Assembly: GCF_040954645.1 (NCBI RefSeq)
Contig: NC_092803.1
Span: 83,154,417 to 83,218,416 of the forward strand
DNA: 64,000 nucleotides
Direction: 5' to 3'
Source: Diabrotica undecimpunctata
Taxonomy: Eukaryota; Arthropoda; Insecta; Coleoptera; Chrysomelidae
In this document: piece by piece, positions 34,283-46,520 of the stretch
Numbering within the stretch: position 1 is the first letter of the stretch
Layout of the letters: each line of letters begins with the position of its first letter
Program-made: the position numbers and the translations under genes
The notes under the pieces: model-generated
Told to the model about the DNA's origin: nothing
Databases searched by the model: none
Seen by the model: the letters and a program-made list of their open reading frames with translations, nothing else

Positions 34283-34789
34283 CTTTCCACGTTGCATAGC
34301 TAGAGGAAACTACAAAAAATCTAACAAGAAATAATTATACATACATATGAAATATTGTCCGCCAGTTTCATCGTTACTCAATAATTCTAAACGCATGTAG
34401 TAATCTTTTTATTAAAAAACTTGGAATTTATTTTGTTTTATATTTTTATTAATATTATTGATTCTAAAAAAGATCTGTCCCAGATACTTATTGGCAAATA
34501 ATAACCTTGCAGTTGTAGATCATATATTTGGACGATTCCATAGCAAAAGGTTCTAATAGCCACTTTGCTTGACTTTAGCATGAATTATTTTCCCAATTAC
34601 TGGTACAAATTTCTTTTACTAATTTTCGAACATATTCCACTACGTGACTTTTTGGTATACCGCAGAATGCTGCTAGCCCGATAAGAGGAGTACCAGCTTC
34701 TGTTTTAATTATCGAATAGATGTAGATATATGCATACATGAGTAGATAATAAAACAGGTTCTGCAAATTATACTGGCATCCTAATGAAC
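34283..34789. other. No clear gene
   Basis: AT-rich; a 63-codon minus-strand frame (34766-34575) has no recognisable motif. Confidence 0.4.
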
Positions 34790-35155
34790 CAGAATGAAAA
34801 AGCCATAGAAAGCCATATTAAAGAATTTTTATAAAATGATAAAGTGTGATCACCATCTCCTGCCATGCGAGTTATAATAGTGCAGTATTAATTATTCCGG
34901 TTCTCCCCTATGGACTGAATAGCTGGACCTCGAATATAAACATAATAAAACACTAAATAAACATAAACATTTGAAGTTTAAAATTATATTTATTTGAAAG
35001 GAACAAAAATTGGAGTTCCTGAAGCACATCGCCCGTAATCCAATATAAAATTCTACAATACTGCTATGAACGGTAAAGTGTAAGACGTAGTAGAATTACC
35101 AGGCTATGTAATCTTTCAGAATGGTTTGAACTTGATTTGCGGTTTGTTATCCCAT
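34790..35155 (+). pseudogene. RTE-like RT C-terminal fragment
   Basis: Plus strand: IPVLPYGLNSWTSNINII at about 34895-34950 (the PVLLYGxExWTL block), LEFLKHIARNP near 35010-35045 (LxYLGHxxR block) and CNLSEWFELDLR near 35108-35143 (WLRNLREWF block). Frames change between the pieces. Family resembles the tails at 12055 and 35531. Confidence 0.5.
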
Positions 35156-35159
35156 AAAC

Positions 35160-36240
35160 CAATAAATAAAACAATTTATTTACGCAGATGATACAGCGGT
35201 GACAGCTAAGGGAAGAACATTCAATGAAGTCAAAAAACTGACAATTGCTCTAGAAGACACTATACTACGCTAAATATCATCGAAAACTCAATGCCACAAA
35301 AACACAGGTGTGTGGCTTTCGACCTAAGTAACATGCTCGAAGAACAGTAGAGGTGAAATGGCATGCCCTGATCCTGGAACACAACGAGATGTTAAAATAC
35401 CTCTTGATTGACCCTGTATTATCGAAACCACTATTAAGAGACCAAAAAAAAACTAACAGAAAGAAATAAAATCATCCGCAAACTAACTAATACAAAATAG
35501 GGAACACAACCAAATACTCTCCGTACCCCTTCTTCTTCACGTGCCATCTCCGCGACGGAGGTTGGCAATCATCATGGCTATTCTGATCTTAGATGCTGCT
35601 GCTCTGAATAGTTCAATTGATGTGCATCCGTACCATTCCCTCAAGTTACGCAACCATGAGATTCTTCTTCTTCCTACACTTCTCGTGCCCTGGATTTTCC
35701 CTTGTATAATCAATTGAAGTAGGTTGTATCTCTCATTACGCATAACATGCCCCAGGTATTGCAGCTTTCGTGTCTTGATGGTTTCCAATACTTCCATTCT
35801 TTTGTTGATTCTTCTCATGACTTCGTTGTTTGTTACATGCTCGGTCCATGATATCTTCAGGATTCTTCTTCCGTACCCCTGCCTTATTATTATGTTTTGT
35901 TACCGACGAATTGGGAGCACCAGTGTGAGTGGACAAATTCTGCTTGCGCTTAAAAAGATTGACGTGGCTCTAAAGGAAATAGTTCTATAATGTCGGGTTA
36001 CCTGAAGCCGACAGCCATCGAAGAGTTCTACCCTATGACTGAAATTGCTCCACCACACATCTGAAGACAGGTGACGATAGAGGTAGAACGAAAGAAGCAA
36101 GAGACGGATCGAAGAAACCCTTTGTATGACCACCAATTTCAGCCAAGCCGACTAAGGTTTCGGAAAAACTTCCTGAAAAGATCAAGATTTATTCCGAAGT
36201 ACATAAAACGCGATTCAAAGTAGTGCAATAATATGCACAA
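35160..36240 (+). mobile_element. Retroelement RT fragment split by a nested insertion
   Basis: The left piece (35160-35530) contains IYADDTAVTAKGRTFNEVKK (motif C) and, in another frame, LNATKTQVCGFRPK and VKWHALILEHNEMLKYL, then KLTNTK. The right piece (35871-36240) continues with LKKIDVALKEI, YLKPTAIEELYPMTEIAPPH and VERKKQETDRRNPLYDH. This is a jockey/BS-like RT end. Removing 35531-35870 plus one target copy makes the two pieces adjacent. Several frame changes; dead. Confidence 0.7.
35531..35870 (-). mobile_element. Nested RTE-like 3' tail with 10-bp target duplication
   Basis: CCGTACCCCT occurs at 35521-35530 and again at 35871-35880. Between them a minus-strand frame (35818-35537) encodes MRRINKRMEVLETIKTRKLQ, YLGHVMRNERYNLLQLIIQG, VGRRRISWLRNLREWYGCTS and IRIAMMIANLRRGDGT to a stop. 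This is the intact C-terminal tail of an RTE-like RT. The 3' end is (GAA)n. Strong 5' truncation (340 bp) is typical of this class. It is close in sequence to 1508-1906, so both derive from one family. Confidence 0.88.
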
Positions 36241-37917
36241 ATATGAGAGGGACTTGCACATATGAATACCTAATTTTAGCAAATGACAGACCCATCTATG
36301 TGATAAACCATTGCATATATAGGATTAAAGTTGTTGGTGTTCTGGACATGGGAAGTAAGTAACTAAGCCCGTCTCTGGTGCAAATTTTTTATTAGATAAA
36401 CCTTTATACAATTTCTTTCCTTTACAATGTCATTAACACCATCCAAACAAACAAAATTTCAAAATCTCCTTAACTTTAATCCAAAAAACTTTACGATGTG
36501 ATTTCTTTGCAAAACGATTTTTATTTGCCTAATATATTCTCGTTATTTACTTTATTTTTTTATCAGTTTATTTAAAACAGCTATTGTTTATTCCCGACAA
36601 TGTCACGTTTTATTACTATCCGACAATTTAAAATGCAAAACGGTTTAATTAGTTAAAACCTACGCTTAACATTCTTTAGTAAAAGTGGCTATTGTTAAAA
36701 AATTGTTTAGAACATTTGTTCGTAGAAATCCCCGGAATCTAAAGGATAAGGCAGAAATGAGAAATATGTCGGAAGTTGGTATCACATGATATAATATGTC
36801 ATCTAATACGTAAATAGTTATAAATAATCGATAAGGACTTTGTACTGAGTTATGATGCAATCCTACTCTCACCTCACATAAAATTGATCACTCTCTACTA
36901 CCTAAAATTAGTTGTTAATCCATTCCATTATACATGTCTCCCACAATTATTAATTGTAGGTTATAGTTAAATAGTATAGATTATTTAGCCTCTTTATACT
37001 TCCATCTAACAATATTTTTATGCACAATCTTGTTAAATTCTGAATGCCAGTACGTCTAGCGCAGTTGATCGGCTTTCCCAGATGTTTCACATCTCCGATG
37101 GTGTAAGCAAATCCCCTTTTAACAACTTATGCTGTTTGCAGAACAATACTAAGCAGTCGCGTTCTATATATTTTATCGTTTTTTTATATATAATTTTATA
37201 ATATATAGTTTTATGTATTACTTGGCAGAAACTTTTTTTCGTTCTCTTACTAGTCTATTGAGGTCAGACGGCAGTGTCCACCGACAAAGTATGTTGCCAA
37301 TTTAATATATATTTTGTATATTTAAGAAAATAAGCAAAACTTACCTTATTTCTGACTTATTAAGGCTACAAGATCGTAATCGGTTGTATTCTTAGGCACA
37401 GAATCACTTTTTACGTGGCTTTTCCATAGCTACAAAAAGAAAAAAACCTAGCGGACATGTTATCATCCTATTTCACATGATTCTTTTATAGTCCCGTTTC
37501 TACATCAAGATTACCTTGTAAGTTTTGACTAAACTAGCTTTAGAGCTTTTAAAGCTGCTTGGGTATCTGAAAGAATATAATTGAGTCAGTTAAGACAATC
37601 CTGATTGGTGATTTTTATGGACTGTATTTTCACCTAAAACATAGTTAAGGCTGTTAAGGCATAATAAACATTATGAGAACCTTTGATTTGTACTTTAATA
37701 TTAGCTGCTGCTTAATGAAAATTATTTATATAATCGATCTGCATTACCTACATAAATCTAAACCGATTTTCGGATATTTCCGTTACTTCGGGTATCCGTT
37801 TATCAATTAATGTCTGTCAGATTTTCTTGCTCGTTATTAAGCATCCTTGTTTTTGTTCGCAGAGATAGTAATACTATTCACGTACAAAAAAAAATAAAAA
37901 TGACTAAAACCTAAGAC
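36241..37917. other. No gene seen
   Basis: AT-rich; no coding motifs, TIRs or RNA genes recognised. Confidence 0.5.
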
Positions 37918-38071
37918 GCAATATAGATCTATTGTTATTGGTCTAAGATTGGTTAAGACCATTGTAGCTTATAAAAGAAATATTTATTCTGATTCCGCAA
38001 TATAGATCTATTGTTATTGGTCTAAGATTGGTTAAGACCATTGTAGCTTAAAAAAGAAATATTTATTCTGA
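37918..38071. repeat. Two-copy tandem duplication, 79-bp period
   Basis: gcaatatagatctattgtta begins both 37918-37992 and 37997-38071. The copies differ by about one base (taaaag/aaaaag), so the duplication is recent. Confidence 0.9.
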
Positions 38072-39559
38072 AATATTTTGTTGTTTTGTACAGCACAGAT
38101 ATTTGTATTTCTTCGCCCATTTACCGATATATTCAAATGTAAATTGGCAAAAAACGCATAAAAACTGTTTAAAATTCTTATATCAGTGGATCCGAAAATC
38201 ACATAAGTGGGACACCATGTTACCCGACAATATGTTTATGTAGAAAATACTCGCCATTTAGTAACAAGTTTTAGCAAGCCTATTATTGTATGTTATTGTG
38301 TGAACAATAAAACTTGCTGTTTCCTAATATTTTACAAAATTTATTAATAAATTCACGACAATATTGTTATGTAATTTGCACTGTTTTCATTTGAAGCATT
38401 TCAAATTCTTTTCTGTAGCATAATTTGTTTGATAAAGAATGTATTTCTTTGTTCGTCGTAATTTTCTGAAAAAGCTTCACGCGTTCATTTGTAAATGTAA
38501 TTAAAACATGTAATAATAGCGTATCATACTGTAATAAGTTTCAACATCGTTTGCTATTTCTTCCTGAGTCAAGAATACTCTACCTTCTCGGCTTGTAGCA
38601 TCTTAACACCTTCCGGTAGTTGTCAAAGAGTGACCACGACATGAAATGAAATTAATGTCTTACTATTTTACTCATTTTTAATTAGATTTATTGACTTATT
38701 CCAACTTCAATTTTATAAGTTATATATTTTAAAAATATTGATGGCTACCGTGTGGCTTAAACTATGAATGTGTAAACTACTCGCAGTGAGTCTCCCAACG
38801 CAGTAAGTCTCCGCAGCTTTTAAATTAACAGTAATGATTCACATCGAATGTAAAAGATTTATTGTTAATTTTTATTTTCAGAATAAAATTTATTGTTTGT
38901 TTTAGTTATATTATCTATTTGCTCTTTAAAAGTAGTTGTTTTCACACTTTGGATGAGTAACAAGTATTTCACGTAGCTGTTGATGTTTTTAAATTATAAA
39001 AGTCTGTTTGTCAATTTGTACTGAATTTTTTATCATAATTTGAATTCTATTCAGTGGTTATTTATAACACAGTGGTTAGTCTGCATTGGAAAACTTTTGC
39101 ATATTCTTGCAAGATTTACTTTCTTTTGTAAAATTCCTGTGAAAGCGTCTCAGCTGTTAAATTTCTGCTGTTCTGCTTATCAGGTTTAGCAGTATAAAAA
39201 ACACAATTAAAATGTAAAATCCACTTCCTTTAAAGACAGCTATAATATTCTTCTAGAGAATTTCGGAGAGTCTGTGTGTTCTTCAATATATGTATATCAT
39301 ATTTTGGCAAACGTTATATTGTTAAATTGTTAAATTTGTATCGGCCTGTAAAATTTTTGAATTCTGAATTTGGCGACACATATCGTAGCACCAATTAATT
39401 CTACAATATTATTAACAAGATATTGGTTTTTGAATAATGCCTTACAATTCAGTTAGAATGTTTTTTATTTAAAAATATTACGCCTGTTTTGCGGGTTTAA
39501 ATGATTTCTAGCCGATTTCTGTTATATTTATTCTATTTACGTAACTTTTACACAATTAA
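38072..39559. other. No gene seen
   Basis: AT-rich with no recognised feature. Confidence 0.5.
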
Positions 39560-40130
39560 TCTGTAACGTTACTTGCCAGGAAGGGATGTTGGGGGTTAAT
39601 AGTGTCGGTAACTCGTTGGACTCTCAACTCCCTCAGGAGTAAGAGCAGGCTGAGTACACGCTCTTTCCATCGCCGTTGTTGACCAAAGGGGATAGGGATC
39701 TCGGTCAGTGGCCATAGATGTGCTCTATGGACACTTGGCTAGGAATAAATGCCTTTTTAACTCATACAGATAATGTATTATTGCGATAAATAAACAACAA
39801 TCAAAGTACTAATACTAAGAATCTGTAATAAAATATAATTATCTCCAGGTCTGGAAGCTGGAAGATAATTGTATAATTAGTCTTAAACTAAGAATCTGTA
39901 AATAAACTGGTTAGTTTAAACAATAATGATCAGTTTAAGACCAATAAAAAATATATTCAAATTTTTTATGGAAAATTTTACAAGTCCAAAACTCAAGAGT
40001 CGTCGAAAGGTTGCAGGTGTGACAGAGCCCCAAAAATAGGTGGGGGTTGTCAGGCGTAGTGCCTTTCGGACGAATCAACAAGAAAAAGTACAATAAGTTT
40101 ATAAATAAAATAGTTATAAACAAATAACGA
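39560..40130. other. Unassigned GC-richer stretch
   Basis: 39585-39735 (for example gagcaggctgagtacacg, gatagggatctcggtcag) has a composition unlike its surroundings but no open frame, tRNA fold or known motif that I can place. The phrase actaagaatctgtaa occurs twice (39815 and 39888). Confidence 0.35.
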
Positions 40131-40790
40131 AAAATTTTTCGTTAATTAAAAGTCGATGACCTGTAAAAAAGTAAAAATTTTACAAGTTAATTTTGGACCT
40201 GAATTTCTGAGTCCCAAAACCAGAAATAAATCTGAAAAAGATTACAAGTTATTTTTACCTGAAAAATATTGCAAAGTTCAAATAATAAGCGTATGAAAAA
40301 CTGTTTAAGTTTATAAAGAATACGATTTCTTGCTCAAACGGCTAAGTCCCGTCAAGAGACTTAGCGAACCTGAAAAAGTAATTTTCTTACACGACATTTA
40401 AAGTTCCTGAAAGAAAACACAATATTAAATATTTGCAAAATCCGTCTAAGTAAGTAGCGACGGGTAAAATGCACAAATAAATCGGAATTTTGACTAAGTC
40501 AAAAATCCCGGACAAATACAAATAAAATGGCAGCGGTTTTTAGCAAAACCGACAAAGTTTCGCCTTAAACTTTGTCAAAATTCCTGAAAGTAAAATAGGT
40601 AAAATAAAACGAAGGTTTCTGAGTTTCTGGGAACCAAATCAACCAGAAGGTCTCAACTTGCCAAGGAGGCTGGATCTGCGGACATATCCTGACCAGATCT
40701 AGCCTGTTGGCCATCGTGCACCTGTATTTATTCATAAGAATCTAGGTCAAGTTCCAACCGTCATTAACGGTCTTTTTGACCGTTTTTTGA
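40127..40790. repeat. Hairpin-rich stretch with recurring CCTGAAA word
   Basis: Perfect or near-perfect small stems: acgaaaaatttttcgt (40127), gctaagtc/gacttagc (40341-40365), ttttgactaagtcaaaa (about 40489), cggtttt/aaaaccg (40534-40551), gacaaagttt/aaactttgtc (40551-40576) and aacggtc/gaccgtt (40767-40785). The word (A/T)CCTG(A/T)(A) recurs at about 40159, 40197, 40257, 40368, 40406 and 40583. No coding frame. Function unknown. Confidence 0.6.
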
Positions 40791-40794
40791 TTGG

Positions 40795-40975
40795 AACTGC
40801 ACGATAGCCAATGCTCAACTTCGGAATTTACCATTAGCTGCAAGTCTGTTGCATTTCGACCAATGATAATTCTGGAGTCGAGCAACAGATTTGGGAATTG
40901 CGATTGGCTGAAATTATGTTGTAATTTGTCCAATCACAAATTCCGAAATCTGCAATTGGCGACAATAGAAACATG
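40795..40975. repeat. CCAAT-rich inverted repeat
   Basis: Six CCAAT/ATTGG words lie in about 180 bases. agccaatgctcaacttcgg on the left pairs imperfectly with ccgaaatctgcaattggc on the right. It could be a promoter-like array or the ends of a small transposon; no adjacent gene supports either. Confidence 0.5.
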
Positions 40976-40990
40976 TGCAAGTATGTTCAC

Positions 40991-42177
40991 CTTGCAAACT
41001 GGCACTCGGGTGTTGACGGTGAGCTTTGGGACGTAGGTCTATAGATCTGGGATGCAGTATATTTAGATATAAACATTAGGAATTGAAACGTACCAATGGA
41101 AATGATAGAATTTGGTACTAAAGGAAGAGAAAAAATAAAGGGCGCCACCTAGTTCTTTTTCGAGGGACGATGAAAACTCGACACTTGACATATGAGAAGA
41201 TTGGTTTAAGAGAGATTCCAAAACAAATGACAAACATGTTAAACCACTCTGGTAAACCAATATGAATACATAAAATAATAAGAAACAAACACACTTACCT
41301 TATATTGGTGCTTTACATTCCTGTCAGAATTATTGTATTTATTGCGAAAGATTATGAGAGAGTAATATACAAATAATTGCTACAAATTAACAATTTTTAT
41401 TTCTTAAAAATTCATCCAATTAAAAGGTTATTAGCACAAAATAGACATAAATCAAACATAGCAAATAGCAAAAATCAAAAATGTAAATTTAGACAAATGA
41501 GGTTTTAAGTATATTTAAATATTCCTAAAAATAGATGTAATAACATAACCGGGTAAAGCTGAAGTGTGAATTGAAATAGAAAAAATTAACAAAACTATTA
41601 TGAAATAACGTTATACCATATCATAATATTATCGGTATTATAACTCACTATCTAATAAAATATACCTATAAATTATTTGATTAAAAAGTATAATAATTAT
41701 CCTTAGATTACTAGAATACTGAACATTTAAAGTTTTGTACACGAAAAACAAAGATTATTCTGCAATACAAAAAACTTGTGGGACATACCCTATACAGAAA
41801 AAGAGACACTGCACTCCACTTAATACATATGAAACAGAAGTTAAAAATAATACCATGTATCATTTGCTTGGTTTACCAATTAGGAAACATTCAGCAATTG
41901 TAACTTCATCAGTTTTGATGGGTGTTAAATTATTTTGAAAAAACGTATAAATAACTCTGCTTATTTTTCTCCAGTCGGTACTGACTTTAAACTTTTAACT
42001 TGATTAAACTCAAATACTTTATTTAATGTCTGCTTAGGAGCTCTATATCTCTCGAAATGAGACATGTGTACTTATGTTCGGACTCCTTAACGGTCACTAA
42101 AGCGGAAGTCACGCGATCTCAAAAATCACTCTCTGACCAAAATCAGTATGTAACCATTAAGGTCTAGGTTTTAGGCG
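40991..42177. other. No gene seen
   Basis: AT-rich; a consensus minus-strand donor (cacttacctt, 41298) has no supporting coding frame. Confidence 0.45.
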
Positions 42178-42420
42178 TTGGGCGCCAATGTGTAACGATT
42201 GAACGACTCATCAGAAACGGTGATTATGAGCAACAATATAACTACCTCCAAAAGTTGGGAGCCAATGTAGAACAGTAAAATTCAAAACTTTCTTTGGAAG
42301 CCAATTATTAGGTCTCGTTTAGATCAGTCTCTCTGATGTGAAAACGTCTCACATCTTAGATGTAAATATGGAAGTGAGTTTGGCTAGGACAAATAAACTA
42401 AGATATTAACTAATCATATT
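42178..42420 (-). other. Possible LTR edge with primer-binding-like site
   Basis: On the minus strand TGGCGCCCAACG follows ...TTACACAT, like a tRNA-primer-binding site next to an LTR end of a gypsy-type element. A similar phrase, gttgggagccaatgtagaac, recurs at 42255. No gag/pol frame or second LTR was found, so this is weak. Confidence 0.25.
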
Positions 42421-42879
42421 TGTTGTACATAAATAAATAAAAAAGTTCAACTATTAATATTAAATTAAAATCAAACAAAACAAATCTTGCCTATATCTTT
42501 ACATAAAAGATTTGTAAATGTTACCTTTGGCATCTGATATTGTCTTTAGGTAGCTGGACAGGATTGCAGTAGAATGTAGCGGTTAGATGTAGCTGAATCT
42601 GGATACTTTCATGTTTCTATCTCATGGTGGCAATTGCGTTACAAATAGTAGCTGGAGTAAATATTTCATGGTCGACCATGTGCTGCGGATTTCTTCGCCC
42701 AAGAAGGTGGACAAAAATTAGGCCAAAAAAAAAACTAGAAAAATTAATCTTATATGTTAACAACTTCATAGACTTTAAAATATTTTCTTGCCATTTAAAG
42801 ATTAAAAATAATTACAATATTAAATTGAAGAGAGAAGAAATATAGAGAAGATTTAATTTAATAAATGATTGCTTCAACC

Positions 42880-43262
42880 AGAATTGTCCTGAATTGCAAG
42901 TCAACATAAATCTTACTTTAAAAATATGTCAATGACAAAGTGACACAAATAACAGGAATACCGGTATTATGTTTGTCACCTTATCATTGTCAACTATATC
43001 CAATATCGTTAATACGGTTTAATAAGTAAAAGGTGAAGTGGCTAGACAAATTACAACTTTTATTAAAAATTAAAAAAAATATATATCGAAAGATAACTGG
43101 ACCGTAAAACCACATCAAAAAGTGGAAGAAAGATTGTAGATTCTTGATAATAACATTAAAGAAGTTGTTCAACCTATAATAAATCATATCGGACCGGACA
43201 ACGATTCTGATTCAAATGAAGTTGAAGAGATGAGTTGTAGAGAAGAGATGGAGATAATTTAA
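42880..43262 (+). pseudogene. Third copy of the wide-spaced DDE transposase, C-terminal piece
   Basis: Plus strand: QITGIPVLCLSPYHCQLYPI then SLIRFNK near 42945-43025 aligns with NITALRLSPYHCEINPIELI in the 22.6-24.0 kb copy; the catalytic Glu position reads Ser here. It continues with ILDNNIKEVVQPIINHIGPD and NDSDSNEVEEMSC to a stop near 43261, aligning with the acidic C-terminus of that copy. Frame changes near 43030 and 43135. Confidence 0.6.
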
Positions 43263-44159
43263 AGTTGAATTAGTAATTTTATTATTTATTGACATTGCCT
43301 AAATGTTGTGGCTTTAAATAAACATCAATACGATTTATTCATATTAACATCAATTTGATTCAACATATTTTTATCCTCTCAAAGCTGTCTCTTTTTAATG
43401 CTCAGACACTGGTCCTTTATTTTCATATCTGTATTAGGTATATAATCGTGGATTTATATTGTAACTTCTATGTGAATAGGATGAAAGCTTTGAAAAATAA
43501 TATCTATAAGTACATTTCGACAGGAAAGGATATAATTTTGATTTATTAAGCATTGACCCATCGTACCTTCCCTTCAAAGATTTGTGCAGTTTTGCATTTG
43601 CAATGAGCTGTTTATTTACAGATTTTACTTGCTACGTATAATAAATTATAGACTAATTCAAGTTATTAAAAATTATTAAAACCATAGAATCCTTTGATAT
43701 GATTATATAAATAACAACAAGCACCTAAGTATACTATATTATCACAAAAGGAAGCCCATTCACATTCACAGTCACCAAATTGACTAAAAAAGTTGTGTTC
43801 AATTTAGCTATCCAACTCTTGTTTTTTATGAGGTCAAGGTTTAGCTACACTAAATTTTATTATCTTTTTTACAACATGTAATTGTCAGATAACATTTCAT
43901 GGTTTGCCTTTAAAGCATGTAAAAATTATTTATATTTACGCCCAAATAAAACCTGGCACATCAATGACGCCCTTGTCAGGTCAAAATGGCATATCATTAC
44001 ATAAAGTTTAAAATGTTTTATGTGGATTATATTTGTAAAATAAGATTCGAATGTGAATGACCTTAATTCTAGATGATAATACATCAATTTTCAATGAGAA
44101 TTGAGGTTGTTCTGTTATTTCGTGACACCATATTATTTCTCATAAAGAAGTGAGCATCA
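43263..44159. other. No gene seen
   Basis: AT-rich with no recognisable feature. Confidence 0.5.
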
Positions 44160-44400
44160 AAATTTAAATTCTGGATGTTCGAGATTGCTTCATTTTATTA
44201 AAAATTATATGTATTTCATATTTCTCTATGAAGTCGAAACATGGATTCCAGATGTAAACAGTCTAAACAAGATGACTAGAAACCTTAGAGATGTATATAT
44301 TTCAAAGAATGTTAAAGCTGTCATGGATAGAATTCAGAACGAATAAAAATGTGTTATAGATAAGGACACCGATAAAGAACTTCTAAGCATTATTAAAAAA
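44160..44400 (+). pseudogene. Probable RT C-terminal fragment
   Basis: Plus-strand frame: LHFIKNYMYFIFLYEVETWI then PDVNSLNKMTRNLRDVYISK at about 44185-44310, fitting the YxxLLYGxETWxL...R block of endonuclease-RT elements. Short and diverged. Confidence 0.45.
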
Positions 44401-44839
44401 TACATTTATTGAATATAATAGCCATAAAATATACAGTTCAATTTGACGTTCTAGCAATCAGCAGCAGATTGTTATTTGAATAATAATATAATAACAAAAA
44501 TATTTTTTTTGAGTGTAAGTTTGAAATTAGGTAGAGCTTACCAAATGAATATAAATTTTGAAACAGCAGCAGCAGAATTATGTTTGAGCTTGACGCAAAC
44601 TGCAACCGCTAAAAATTTGTTTAAAAGAAAGAAGCAAATTTGATTAAAAATCAGAAACAATATGTGTTTTACCGTCTTAAGAACTAAAATATTATTTAAT
44701 GTGAGAAAAAGTTTATTTAAAAATCCTTTATAAAAGGCATACAGTTAAGAAGAAACTTTCGGGGCTACATCATAGCACAACGTTTTCGGTCTAACTAGTT
44801 CATTATCATTGCATTTATCAGGTGTACATGACTTAATCT

Positions 44840-45118
44840 TCTAAATATTTGGTAAAAACCCTTATTAAGTATATCTTTATTAAAGTTGGTGTAACGTTAA
44901 AGTGTTTAAAGATACCCTGCATGGCAATCTAAAACTCCTAATTTGGGGGTTGCTAATCTAGATCCCATACAGAGAGATCGACATCTAGCAACACCAAAAT
45001 TGAAAGTCTTACATTGCCATGCAGAGTAACTTTTAAAAACTTTAACATCACACCAACCTATTAACAAGGATGTAAGAAATAACAAATGTTGTACAATTTT
45101 AAGGGTTTTTAGCCACAT
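44840..45118. mobile_element. Palindromic MITE
   Basis: The left arm has ggtaaaaaccctt (about 44851), aaagttggtgtaacgttaaa (about 44882) and ctgcatggcaat (about 44917). The right arm has the complements attgccatgcag (about 45012), tttaacatcacaccaacct (about 45041) and aagggtttttagcc (about 45100). Arms about 115-130 bases, loop about 15, no coding frame. Confidence 0.75.
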
Positions 45119-46019
45119 ATTTAATGGCAGTTCCTCCATCACTCAAGTAATGTAGTGCACAACCTACAGACTACCCCCTTTTTTAAATTAAATGTCTGTT
45201 TTGTCTTTTGAATGTCTTCTGTATGTCCTATAAATGTTTTTTAATTTTTAATTTCCTAACATTTATTTCTAATTTAATTTCTAACACAATTTCACAATAA
45301 TACAATGATCACCATCATTCCTTTCTGCCTAAAAAATAGACCAAGATTGGATCTTTATTTACTTGATAAATATAAAATATACCTTGGATTATTTGCACAC
45401 CCAAACTAACATAAAAAAGACAGCATCTATCTTATTCTACCTTGTTACAGTGCTGTCTGTTTAATAAATAATTTCAATAAATTATCAAACCACACTAAAT
45501 TACTTATTATTAAAACACACATTTCAAAATATAATTTTTCAATAAATATAAATAACTTTTAAATAATAGAACATCACACTTAATTTTCAACAAACAATTT
45601 ACATTAATAACTACATTCCTATCCTGATTGTTATTATATCACTCTTACCTTCAAGAACTCTCTCGTTACTCGTTAAATAGTTGCAGTAAAACCGATGGTC
45701 ACCTACCACCAGAATATGATTTTTAACTATGTTTTCTCAAACATTTAATAATCATCCTTATATCGGCATGTAAATAAAATTATTTAATTCTCAATTTTCA
45801 CTTAATTGTTTGTTCACCTAATTTTTTATTTAATTAATTGGAATTTACACTTAATAAATTGCACATATTGCATATATATTTTGTACCAGACAGCACTCCC
45901 AATACGGGTTATTATATTTTTAGCATTTACTTTGCCATGTACCGTTGACGGTACTTAGTCTTATTCATATTTCTTTTACATAATTTGAAAAATATTTAAA
46001 TTGCTCTATGATATATTCC
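45119..46019. other. No gene seen
   Basis: AT-rich. agacagca/tgctgtctg words recur around 45420, 45455 and 45889 without a larger structure. Confidence 0.45.
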
Positions 46020-46520
46020 TACTAGGAAGAAGAACTAAGTACATTAACGACACTAAGTACCATGAAATCAGATCTCGAAAAACATTACCAGTAAAAGGGA
46101 TAAAAATAAACCTTAACAAATCAAAACATTAAAACTATTGCAGTAGAAATGTCGGAAATAAATATAGATGAACAAATATAAAACATGTCCACAAGTCAGT
46201 ACTCATGATTAGCTACTAGGTCAGACAAAAGTAACCAAACAGAGAGAAATGAATAGAAGAATGGGGGTGGGTGGTAGAAGACTATGACATATTCTTCAAA
46301 CCCAAAAAAAACTTTTAAATTAGAAACACATGTATTATATGCACTTTTTGTATGTGTTTTAACCTATGGGTTCAAAGCACAAACATGTATCCGCAACAAC
46401 TTAATAAAAAAACTCAAAGCGTAATCTATAGAAAAAATAAAATTATAAAATGGCCATAAAGCAATTAAATTTCGCTAAAAAATCAGATGAGTAAAAGAAT
46501 TTAGACGATGAACTCATATA
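46020..46520 (+). pseudogene. RT C-terminal fragment related to the 27-28.7 kb element
   Basis: Plus strand, in shifting frames: INLNKSK (motif D), LGQTKVTKQREMNRRMG near 46208-46262 (compare YLGQNIKVNKENQTTEISRR in the minus-strand RT), and CVLTYGFKAQTCIRNNLIKK near 46350-46412 (the CVLPVLTYGxQTW block). Several stops. Confidence 0.5.

Noticed and set aside
37918..38071. Two repeats with a 4-base spacer as a CRISPR array
   Set aside because: Only two copies, direct duplication without spacers of array type, eukaryotic context.
39585..39740. tRNA- or SINE-like appearance of a GC-richer patch
   Set aside because: No cloverleaf, A-box or B-box could be placed.
41285..41300. Minus-strand splice donor near 41298
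   Set aside because: CTTACCTT words are frequent here and there is no coding frame next to it.
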